Below are positions 8,855 to 15,210 of a DNA stretch of 23,874 bases, piece by piece. The notes beneath the pieces are model-generated. The model ran no database searches. It was not told the DNA's origin and saw only the letters and a program-made list of their open reading frames with translations. The first letter of the stretch is position 1, and the number at the start of each line of letters is the position of its first letter. The position numbers and the translations under genes were made by a program. This DNA comes from an uncultured Bacteroidales bacterium. Lineage in GTDB: Bacteria; Bacteroidota; Bacteroidia; Bacteroidales; Muribaculaceae. The stretch is from assembly GCA_958418815.1 (NCBI GenBank), contig CATZGB010000042.1:1-23874 (forward strand). The letters run 5' to 3'.

Positions 8855-9913
8855 TCAGTTTAATAAAATTTTTGAAGTACCGGTAGTGCGCTTTACAACA
8901 TATATCCCGTTTTTTGCAGTTTCCGGAGAAACTTGACATCCGTTTATATCATACATTGCCTCAACAGCATCACTTTCCACATTTACAGAAACATCATATA
9001 TCGCTGAATTTTCAGACATTATCGACATAAGGAATCTATCGAAATCATTGCCCCATACAGCGGAATTGCCACCAGACCCATATCCGTGAGGATAGTTCTG
9101 AAGAATCTTACGTTCTATCCTGTATCCTGCCTGTTCGACTGCGCCGGCGTTTTGAGTGAACTGGCCGGCAAAGCCATCGCGTGTTCCCCAGCAATAGAAG
9201 GCCGGTGGCAGATTGGCGGCACGCAGTGTCTCCACATCGTTCATAGATACGCTCAGACGCCCATAGAAAGAATATATCATACCCACAGCACAGGCTGAAA
9301 CTGGCACTTTGTCAAGTGCATCAGGCACATATCTGTTGTCAAGGGCAGTTCCGTTTGTAAGGTCACGCCAGTTCAGCAAAACCTCTCCGTTCAATATGCC
9401 TCCGGCAGAAAAACCTACCAAAGCTATATTGTCAGGATTTATACGGTATTCATCGGCATGAGCCTTTACATACCTGATGGCACGCTGAAGGTCGGTGGCA
9501 CTTTCCTTCATAGTATATGGCCGGATGCGGTAATTTACTATAAAACACTGATATCCCATCGGCACAAGCATATCCGCTATGTCGTATCCTTCGTTCTGCA
9601 TACTACGGAACATAAACGCTCCTCCGGGACAGATGATGACCGCTCCTTTGGGGGCTGTGTCTTCTCCGACAGTGAACACTTCCATATTCGGTATGAAGTC
9701 TGGTCCGTCGGAGTTGTTTACATTACGTGTGACAGTCGGGATATTTCCTTGCTGCCACAAGTTGACTGTACCGGACATCACCGCATTGTCATATATCTCA
9801 GAATCCGGCAATGTAGTTGTTTCATCGACTATCGGATTGTCTGTTTCCTCAGCGCATGACACACCACTTCCAGTCAAGAATATTACAAAAAGAAAAATCC
9901 AGATACGCTTCAT
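8855..9913 (-). CDS. Exported esterase with a type-IX-like C-terminal tail
   Basis: A 352-residue alpha/beta hydrolase. Residues 1-20 form a signal peptide ending GVSC, a weak lipobox. The catalytic core has CPGGAFMFRS (95-104, oxyanion), GFSAGG with nucleophile S169, an Asp in WGTRDGF and a His in NYPHGYG. After the enzyme domain, residues 303-352 form a short tail containing AMYDINGCQV, NGIYVVK and a hydrophobic end KILL. This resembles the C-terminal sorting domains of type IX secretion cargo in Bacteroidetes. Both a lipobox and such a tail is unusual, so the anchor is uncertain. Its ATG overlaps the flavodoxin stop as ATGA (9910-9913). It is the second gene of the operon. Confidence 0.88.
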   Translation of the reverse strand: MKRIWIFLFVIFLTGSGVSCAEETDNPIVDETTTLPDSEIYDNAVMSGTVNLWQQGNIPTVTRNVNNSDGPDFIPNMEVFTVGEDTAPKGAVIICPGGAFMFRSMQNEGYDIADMLVPMGYQCFIVNYRIRPYTMKESATDLQRAIRYVKAHADEYRINPDNIALVGFSAGGILNGEVLLNWRDLTNGTALDNRYVPDALDKVPVSACAVGMIYSFYGRLSVSMNDVETLRAANLPPAFYCWGTRDGFAGQFTQNAGAVEQAGYRIERKILQNYPHGYGSGGNSAVWGNDFDRFLMSIMSENSAIYDVSVNVESDAVEAMYDINGCQVSPETAKNGIYVVKRTTGTSKILLN

Positions 9914-10506
9914 TCCTTGACTACATTTATATTTTTAAGCCATGTCGCGATATTGGAACTGTTGACACTCCCGCTTGTAAGTCCAAGACCCGCGAGATGG
10001 GTTGATTCAGGGGTAAGGTCGACAATCTTACGGAGCGTTTCATCGCGATATGTAGAAGCGTATGTACAGAAGGGTACTACAATCTTGCCTTTCAGATCGT
10101 AGCTCTCTGTAAAGGTGCTTATAATCATAGGTGCGGTGTGCCACCATACAGGGCAACCGATAAACACGATGTCGTAGGATTCCATATCCTCTACCGTATT
10201 CTTTATAGCCGGGCGAGCGTCGGAATCTCTCTCCTCCAAAGCCACCTCGGTGCATGGCGTGTATTCGGCAGGATATGGCACAACAGGTTCTATTTCAAAG
10301 AGTGTTCCGCCGGTCTGCTCCGCAATCTGCTGTGCCATTCGGCGGGTAGTTCCACCCCAACTGAAGTATGCTACAAGAATTTTACTGTTTTCCGGCACCT
10401 CGGTATTGTCGCCACCGGGGATTTCCGGTTCCGGCTCATCGTTGCCGCAGGCAATCAGCGATATAGACACAATCGCAGAAATGAATAATGAAAATATTTT
10501 CTTCAT
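9910..10506 (-). CDS. Flavodoxin lipoprotein, first gene of the ten-gene operon
   Basis: A 198-residue flavodoxin-fold lipoprotein. Residues 1-20 end in the lipobox LIAC (C20) and are followed by an acidic, Pro-rich linker to about residue 40. The FMN loop is AYFSWGGTTRRMA. The middle carries YPAEYTPCTEVALEERD, GCPVWWHTAPM and PFCTYASTYRDET. All three are nearly repeated in the exported flavodoxin at 12085-12795, so the two are close paralogs on either side of the regulator. As the first gene downstream of the divergent AraC promoter it is probably the most directly controlled. Its start codon forms the end of an inverted repeat described in the findings. Role: envelope electron carrier by family; partner not known. 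Confidence 0.92.
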   Translation of the reverse strand: MKKIFSLFISAIVSISLIACGNDEPEPEIPGGDNTEVPENSKILVAYFSWGGTTRRMAQQIAEQTGGTLFEIEPVVPYPAEYTPCTEVALEERDSDARPAIKNTVEDMESYDIVFIGCPVWWHTAPMIISTFTESYDLKGKIVVPFCTYASTYRDETLRKIVDLTPESTHLAGLGLTSGSVNSSNIATWLKNINVVKE

Positions 10507-10532
10507 TGTAATTATGTTTAATTGTTCTGATG

Positions 10533-10540
10533 CAAAATTA
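10533..10540 (-). promoter_or_regulatory. -7 box of the ten-gene minus operon
   Basis: On the minus strand the bases read TAATTTTG, a perfect match to the Bacteroidetes -7 consensus TAnnTTTG, 27 bp upstream of the flavodoxin start. No clear -33 TTTG is seen about 20 bp further upstream, which fits a promoter that needs an activator such as the adjacent AraC protein. Confidence 0.6.
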
Positions 10541-10624
10541 TGTCTAATCTCACTTTCAGCTGTTACCCTAAATTCGGTGTGTGATGCTAAAATCCCCGAA
10601 AATGACTGATGTCTTTATCTGATT

Positions 10625-10657
10625 TTTGGGATGGATACATTGTGAGCCGTAATTTTG
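10625..10657 (+). promoter_or_regulatory. Promoter of the AraC regulator gene
   Basis: TTTG at 10625-10628 and TAATTTTG at 10650-10657 with a 21-bp spacer match the Bacteroidetes -33/-7 pair. Transcription would start near 10663, giving a leader of about 53 nt. A second TAACTTTG at 10705-10712 sits only 3 bp before the ATG, so transcripts from it would be almost leaderless. Confidence 0.6.
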
Positions 10658-10715
10658 TATGTTGACACCGAAATAATTACAATGGGAATATGAGCGATTA
10701 TTTGTAACTTTGCGT

Positions 10716-11522
10716 ATGGAAAAGTTGAATGATGTAATAATCTCCGACTCCATTGACGGTATCGGCAAGGGCCGTTATAAGGATTATCTCTCCCATGCTT
10801 TATGCACGGGAGGCAAATCCACATTCAGTTTCAATGGTCAGACCTTCGAGTTCAATGAGGGAGATTTGATGATTGTAAGAAAAGGGAAATTACTCGATGA
10901 CGTAAAGATGTCGGATGATTTCTCCGTTACAAATCTATATGTGACAGCACCCTTTATTGAACTGTGTACACCACAGTCCAATTATGGAATGAAAGGTCAG
11001 TTGGCGTTGTTTCTTAATCCGGTGATGCACCTGACCGACGAACAGCGGTTTGTATGCGAGCGTGATTTCCGCTGGATTGATTACCGTCTGAACCAGACAT
11101 CGCACAATTTTTACCGCGAGCTGCTTATCAACGCCGTGCAGTCGGCAATACTCGATTTCTTTGATTTCCATTCAACCCTCAGCGGAGAAGATTCCATATC
11201 CACACAGAACGCCTCTATCATGAGCCGTTTTCTGAATATGCTGGAAAACGGGGATTACCGTCACAACCGCGAGGTGACATATTATGCCGATGCCCTGTGT
11301 GTTACCCCGAAATATCTGTCGGAGGTATCAAAAAAGGTAAGCGGTTATCCGGCAAACTATTGGATAAACCGCTATACGTCGCTTGAAATAGCCCGGCTTC
11401 TGCGCGACAAGAGTCTGACTTTCGTCCAGATTTCGGATATGTTCCAATTTTCATCACCGGCGTATTTTAGTCGCTATGTCCAGCGTACTCTCGGTCTGAA
11501 CCCTACTCAATACAGGGAATAG
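10716..11522 (+). CDS. AraC-family transcriptional regulator
   Basis: A 268-residue regulator. The N-terminal part (about 1-150) looks like a cupin-type sensing domain (FEFNEGDLMIVRKGK). The C-terminal 100 residues are a double HTH of the AraC/XylS type, with ALCVTPKYLSEVSKK as the first helix pair and ISDMFQFSSPAYFSRYVQ as the second. I use the ATG at 10716; a TTG two codons earlier is possible. It is divergent from the flavodoxin-led ten-gene operon and upstream of the + strand redox genes, so it is the obvious local regulator. In E. coli the AraC-type YqhC next to yqhD-dkgA activates them in response to aldehydes, and a similar role is inferred here. A weak hairpin (CGTTTT at 11523-11528 with AAAACG at 11534-11539) follows the stop. 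Confidence 0.93.
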   Translation: MEKLNDVIISDSIDGIGKGRYKDYLSHALCTGGKSTFSFNGQTFEFNEGDLMIVRKGKLLDDVKMSDDFSVTNLYVTAPFIELCTPQSNYGMKGQLALFLNPVMHLTDEQRFVCERDFRWIDYRLNQTSHNFYRELLINAVQSAILDFFDFHSTLSGEDSISTQNASIMSRFLNMLENGDYRHNREVTYYADALCVTPKYLSEVSKKVSGYPANYWINRYTSLEIARLLRDKSLTFVQISDMFQFSSPAYFSRYVQRTLGLNPTQYRE

Positions 11523-11574
11523 CGTTTTCAGTAAAAACGGTTGTTCCCTCCGAAAATATCATAACAACCCATTG

Positions 11575-11618
11575 TCATCGTGTCTGTAACTTTGCAAAAA
11601 AAATTACAGACACGATGA
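11575..11618. promoter_or_regulatory. 15-bp palindrome holding a -7 box and the start codon
   Basis: Perfect arms TCATCGTGTCTGTAA at 11575-11589 and TTACAGACACGATGA at 11604-11618 flank a 14-nt A-rich loop. The -7 box TAACTTTG (11587-11594) overlaps the end of the left arm. The right arm contains the ATG of the next gene (11615-11617). Transcripts from this promoter would begin near 11599 and lack the left arm, while read-through RNA from the AraC gene would fold the start codon into a stable stem. Confidence 0.65.
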
Positions 11619-12064
11619 ATCGTTTTATATTGACCATTATCACATTAGTATTAGGTGCAGTCTCATTGACCGCACAAGTCGCTCCTTGTTTTTCTTCTGA
11701 AGAACAGGCGATAATAGATTTGTCAAATGACAAATGGCTATGTATGTCAGATAAAGATGTTGATAGACTCAAAGACCTTTTCCATGATTCAGCACAGTTT
11801 GTACACATGGGTGGATATTGGGGCAAGGATGCCGAGCTGAATACAATCAGGGATGGTGGCATCTGGTACAAGAAAGCTGAGATACATAAGCAGGAAGTTA
11901 AATTTGCCGGTCCGACGGCAACAGTTTACAGCACAATACATCTTAATTCTGTTGTAGGAGGGCATGAAGTCCGATTTCCTTTTTACGTGACTGAAACGTA
12001 TATTATGGATAACGGGCAATGGAAGCTCATATCACTCGTATTTACCAAAACATTAGGCGAATAA
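11615..12064 (+). CDS. Exported NTF2-like (SnoaL/DUF4440-type) protein
   Basis: A 149-residue protein. Residues 1-20 are a Sec signal peptide (hydrophobic ILTIITLVLGAVSL, then TAQ). The rest looks like the cone-shaped NTF2 fold: a helix with DLSNDKWLCMSDKDVDRLKDL, then VHMGGYWGKDAELN and C-terminal strands FPFYVTETYIMDNGQWKLIS. Members include steroid isomerases, SnoaL cyclases and many proteins of unknown activity. The catalytic residues cannot be assigned from sequence alone. It has its own promoter within the palindrome at 11575-11618 and is followed after 20 bp by the exported flavodoxin, so it probably heads a + strand operon to 14499. Confidence 0.82.
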   Translation: MNRFILTIITLVLGAVSLTAQVAPCFSSEEQAIIDLSNDKWLCMSDKDVDRLKDLFHDSAQFVHMGGYWGKDAELNTIRDGGIWYKKAEIHKQEVKFAGPTATVYSTIHLNSVVGGHEVRFPFYVTETYIMDNGQWKLISLVFTKTLGE

Positions 12065-12084
12065 ACAAATCAATCAGGAATAAT

Positions 12085-12795
12085 ATGAATAAACTGACAT
12101 TTCTTGCAATAGCGATGATAGCATTAGCTATTGCCCCGCTCACACTCGGAGCAGCCAACCCTAACAAAATCCTTATAGCTTATTTCAGCTGGGGAGGAAA
12201 TACGGAAACCGTTGCGAACTACATCGCCAATCAGACACAAGGCGAACTGTTCAGAATAGAGCCGGTGGTGCCTTATCCTTCTGAGTACACACCTTGCACC
12301 GAAGTGGCTCTTGAAGAGCGGGATACCAACGCCCGTCCTGCGATAAAGGACAAGGTGGCAAACTGGGACGACTATGATGTGATATTCATAGGCTGCCCGG
12401 TATGGTGGCATGAAGCACCGATGATTATCCACACATTTGCCGAAAGTTACGACTTCGCCGGAAAGACGGTGGTACCTTTCTGCACTTACGCGGCAACATA
12501 CCGCGACGAGACACTTGCCAAGATTGTGGAGATTACACCTGATGCGAAGCATCTTGAAGGTTTCGGAGCAAGAGGCAGCAGCACATCGGGCGTGACAGAG
12601 TGGCTGAACCGTATAGGAATGATTCCCGGCAACTCCGGCATTAATGATGTCGCCGTGGACAACAATGCCAATATAACGGTTTACAATACGACCGGCAATG
12701 TCGTATATGACGGTATTAAATCGGAGGTGTCCGTGCCGCAGAAAGGCATATATATTGTGCGCAGTGAGAATAAGACAGAAAAGGTTGTCCTGTAA
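12085..12795 (+). CDS. Exported flavodoxin with a type-IX-like C-terminal tail
   Basis: A 236-residue protein. I chose the ATG at 12085, preceded by AGGAA, because it gives a clean signal peptide (MNKLTFLAIAMIALAIA, then LGA). The reading frame extends 22 codons further upstream inside the previous gene without family similarity. The flavodoxin domain has AYFSWGGNTETVA, YPSEYTPCTEVALEERD, GCPVWWHEAPM and PFCTYAATYRDET, nearly the same as the lipoprotein flavodoxin at 9910-10506. Residues 185-236 form an extra tail with ITVYNTTGNVVYDG, KGIYIVRS and a terminal KVVL. This resembles a type IX secretion sorting domain and is unusual for a flavodoxin. If correct, the protein may reach the cell surface. 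Confidence 0.9.
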   Translation: MNKLTFLAIAMIALAIAPLTLGAANPNKILIAYFSWGGNTETVANYIANQTQGELFRIEPVVPYPSEYTPCTEVALEERDTNARPAIKDKVANWDDYDVIFIGCPVWWHEAPMIIHTFAESYDFAGKTVVPFCTYAATYRDETLAKIVEITPDAKHLEGFGARGSSTSGVTEWLNRIGMIPGNSGINDVAVDNNANITVYNTTGNVVYDGIKSEVSVPQKGIYIVRSENKTEKVVL

Positions 12796-12810
12796 AATGA
12801 ATCGCACATT

Positions 12811-13770
12811 ATGATCAGAAGAACATTATTAACGCTCTGTGCATGCCTTGTCACAATTGGCACATTTGCACAAAAACATTCCGAGTTGCAGGACACAACC
12901 ATAAACAACCAGCCTTATGTCATTCTGAACAACGGGCTCGCAATGCCCCGGTTTGGAATAGGCACGTTCAATGTCCCCGGTGACAGCATAATGGCTGACG
13001 CCATCTGCTTTGCGCTGAAAAACGGATACCGGCATATCGACACGGCCCACGCCTACGGCATAGAGCGTGGTGTCGGAAAGGGTATTAAGGAAAGCGGTGT
13101 GCCTCGTGAAGACGTCTGGATTACGAGTAAAGTCTGGCCGACTGAGTACGGCGAAGGGAAGACACTCGAAGGTATTGACAAGATGCTTGACAGGCTTGGT
13201 GTGGATTATATAGACCTTCTCTACGTCCACCAGCCCGTCGGTGACTGGCGCGGCGCATGGCGTGATATGGAAAAGGCTGTGGAATCCGGTAAAGTCCGTT
13301 CACTCGGTATCAGTAATTTCGATGCAGCCGACACACTTTTCACTGCCGTCAACGAATGGGCAAGAATAAAGCCTGTGGCTTTGCAGATTGAACTTCACCC
13401 ATACGCACAGCGGGAAAAATGGCAAGAGAAAGCCGCTGAGAAAGATATTCAGGTCGAATGCTGGTTTCCACTCGGAGGTGCTATGAGCAACGGAGCATTG
13501 TTCCGTGATCCGGTACTGATGAACATAGCCGAAGCTCATGGCAAAACACCTGCGCAGGTAATATTGCGTTGGCACGTACAGAAAGGTTTTTCTGTAATAC
13601 CGGGTGCGACAGACCACGGCTATATTTCAGAAAATATCAATATATTCGATTTTGAACTCACTCCGGAAGAAATGGATCAGATTCATGAGTTGAACAAAGA
13701 AAAAAGGTTCTTCAATATGTCGCTCGAAGACAAACAAAGGATTCTAACCCGTGCCGAACTTCCTGACTGA
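12811..13770 (+). CDS. Exported aldo-keto reductase
   Basis: A 319-residue AKR of the Dkg type with an added signal peptide (residues 1-20, CACLVTIGTFAQ). The tetrad is complete: D77 (HIDTAHAYG), Y82, K107 (ITSKVWP) and H140 (LLYVHQP). The C terminus has FSVIPGATDH at the cofactor site. Export is odd because AKRs need NADPH. The linker NINNQPYVILNNG before the barrel shows that the signal is appended to a normal enzyme. It lies 15 bp after the flavodoxin and 33 bp before the FMN reductase lipoprotein, so a flavodoxin, an AKR and a flavin reductase are made together, all exported. Confidence 0.92.
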   Translation: MIRRTLLTLCACLVTIGTFAQKHSELQDTTINNQPYVILNNGLAMPRFGIGTFNVPGDSIMADAICFALKNGYRHIDTAHAYGIERGVGKGIKESGVPREDVWITSKVWPTEYGEGKTLEGIDKMLDRLGVDYIDLLYVHQPVGDWRGAWRDMEKAVESGKVRSLGISNFDAADTLFTAVNEWARIKPVALQIELHPYAQREKWQEKAAEKDIQVECWFPLGGAMSNGALFRDPVLMNIAEAHGKTPAQVILRWHVQKGFSVIPGATDHGYISENINIFDFELTPEEMDQIHELNKEKRFFNMSLEDKQRILTRAELPD

Positions 13771-13803
13771 TATCACATATTATTAAACAAAAAATTTATC
13801 AGA

Positions 13804-14499
13804 ATGAATAAATCAATCATAACACAGTCTGCCGTCGCTTTTCTTTGTCTATGCGCGGTTTCATGCGGAAAAACAGGTGAGGTTGCAGATGATAATTCAA
13901 CCAATGGAGTTGAGCAGAATCTACCGGTATATAACATCGCGCAGTCTGATACTTCGACAATCAACAAGAGCCGTAAGAATGTGCTTGTGCTGTCGGCAAG
14001 CCCGCGTAAAGGCGGTAATACTGATTTACTTTGCGATGAGTTTGTACGCGGAGCTCAGGAAGCGGGCGGCAATGTGGAAAAAGTCTTTCTGGATGATTAC
14101 AAAATCGACTTCTTCCACGAGCAGCATGAACATTCAGCCGATTCGGTAGCCTCCGATGATCAGGCTCCACTTATTATCAACAAGATGGTAAACGCCGACA
14201 TCATAGTGTTGTCAAGTCCTGTCTATTACATGAACATCGACGGACAGCTTAAAACTCTCATGGACCGTTGTTTCCGCAACAAGGGACTTGCCGGTAAAGA
14301 ATTCTACTATATTACGGCATGTGCTGATGCCGAGGATTCCACTGCGGAGACCGCGATATTCGCGTTCCGAGGCTTTGTCGTATGTCTGCCAAATCCTGTT
14401 GAAAGAGGAATGGTTAAAGCCATCGGTATGGGAAGAAAGGGAGCCGTAGAACAGTCCCAATATATGCAGGAAGCATACAATCTCGGCAAGACAATTTAA
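13804..14499 (+). CDS. NADPH-dependent FMN reductase-like lipoprotein lacking the Cys cluster
   Basis: A 231-residue lipoprotein: signal peptide ending in AVSC (C21), a linker to about residue 55, then a flavodoxin-like fold of the NADPH-FMN reductase / iron-sulfur flavoprotein group. The FMN loop is SASPRKGGNTDLL (64-76), and SSPVYYMNIDGQLKTLMDR is the conserved following segment. Cytoplasmic relatives, including the one encoded at 14579-15208, have C-x2-C-x2-C-x5-C between these motifs. Here that stretch reads FFHEQHEHSADS (103-114) with no Cys. It may bind FMN but not an iron-sulfur cluster, and it could bind a different metal through its His residues (inference). It is the last gene of the + operon and is followed by a strong terminator. 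Confidence 0.88.
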   Translation: MNKSIITQSAVAFLCLCAVSCGKTGEVADDNSTNGVEQNLPVYNIAQSDTSTINKSRKNVLVLSASPRKGGNTDLLCDEFVRGAQEAGGNVEKVFLDDYKIDFFHEQHEHSADSVASDDQAPLIINKMVNADIIVLSSPVYYMNIDGQLKTLMDRCFRNKGLAGKEFYYITACADAEDSTAETAIFAFRGFVVCLPNPVERGMVKAIGMGRKGAVEQSQYMQEAYNLGKTI

Positions 14500-14520
14500 G
14501 ACCACACATACTAATTAAAT

Positions 14521-14557
14521 AAAGCGGCATTATGGAATTTCACCGTAATGCCGTTTT
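14521..14557. terminator. Bidirectional terminator between convergent flavoprotein genes
   Basis: A stem of CGGCATTATGG (14525-14535) with CCGTAATGCCG (14543-14553), one G-T pair and a 7-nt loop. It is flanked by AAAG on the left and TTTTATT on the right. It lies between the stops at 14499 (+) and 14579 (-). Confidence 0.85.
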
Positions 14558-14578
14558 ATTCGTATGAGAAGAGACTGA

Positions 14579-15208
14579 TTAATCTTGTGTAAAGAAATTG
14601 GTAAAGACACCTCTTTCTTGTTCGGGAATCCCGATAGCTTCTTTGGCTGACTTTATGGCTTTTATAAGAAAAGCCATATTATGGCCGAGATTGCGCATGG
14701 TCTGGAGACCTTCTTTGTCCTTTTCAACATCTTCGGGGGTATAACCGTGGACCTCGTTCCAGTATGTACTGGATACTATCGGCATTGACGATATGGTGAA
14801 GTATTTGTTGATTTCATCGAACGCGGAAGTAGAACCTGCACGCCGGGACGAAATAACAGCAGCCCCGACTTTCATTGTCTTGTCAAAAGCTCCCATTGTC
14901 GAATAAAACAGTCGGTCAAGGAAAGACAGCAACTGACCATTGGCTCCGGCAAAATAGGTAGGAGTGCCAATCAACAGACCGTCGCACGTGGCAAAGAGCG
15001 GAACAGTTTCGTTTACCACATCGCTGAATACACATCTGCCTGTTGTTCGACATTTCCGACAACCGATACAGCCTCTGACATCCTTATTGCCGATATTTAC
15101 ACGATGAGTATCAATCCCGTTTTGATTCAGGATACGCTCAACTTCCAGTAATGCCCTGTCTGTGCAACCGTGGATTTCAGGGCTTCCGTTTATTACAAGT
15201 ACATTCAT
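14579..15208 (-). CDS. Iron-sulfur flavoprotein / NADPH-dependent FMN reductase, cytoplasmic
   Basis: A 209-residue flavodoxin-fold protein. The FMN loop is INGSPEIHGCTDRAL (6-20). A Cys motif C47-x2-C50-x2-C53-x5-C59 follows, as in iron-sulfur flavoproteins, then GTPTYFAGANGQLLSFLDR. Such proteins use FMN and, in many members, a 4Fe-4S cluster to pass electrons to acceptors such as quinones or oxygen. There is no signal peptide, in contrast to the lipoprotein paralog encoded convergently at 13804-14499. Its start is 2 bp after the stop of the upstream hydrolase, so the two are one operon. Confidence 0.9.
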   Translation of the reverse strand: MNVLVINGSPEIHGCTDRALLEVERILNQNGIDTHRVNIGNKDVRGCIGCRKCRTTGRCVFSDVVNETVPLFATCDGLLIGTPTYFAGANGQLLSFLDRLFYSTMGAFDKTMKVGAAVISSRRAGSTSAFDEINKYFTISSMPIVSSTYWNEVHGYTPEDVEKDKEGLQTMRNLGHNMAFLIKAIKSAKEAIGIPEQERGVFTNFFTQD

Positions 15209-15210
15209 AA

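Larger units (their letters stand above)
10504..10684. repeat. 12-bp inverted repeat bracketing the divergent promoters
   Basis: CATTGTAATTAT at 10504-10515 and its exact complement ATAATTACAATG at 10673-10684. On each strand the copy lies 15-17 bp downstream of a TAATTTTG box, so each promoter is followed by the same 12-mer. On the minus strand its ATG is the flavodoxin start codon. On the plus strand its ATG opens a three-codon frame (M-G-I-stop, 10682-10693) ahead of the AraC gene. This could be a shared operator in the early transcribed region or a relic of promoter duplication. Confidence 0.55.

Noticed and set aside
10705..10712. TAACTTTG as the main promoter of the AraC gene
   Set aside because: It ends 3 bp before the ATG and has no -33 element; the TTTG/TAATTTTG pair at 10625-10657 is better placed.
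12124..12807. Long open frame on the minus strand (227 codons)
   Set aside because: It lies entirely opposite the clearly recognisable flavodoxin gene and its translation has no family features.
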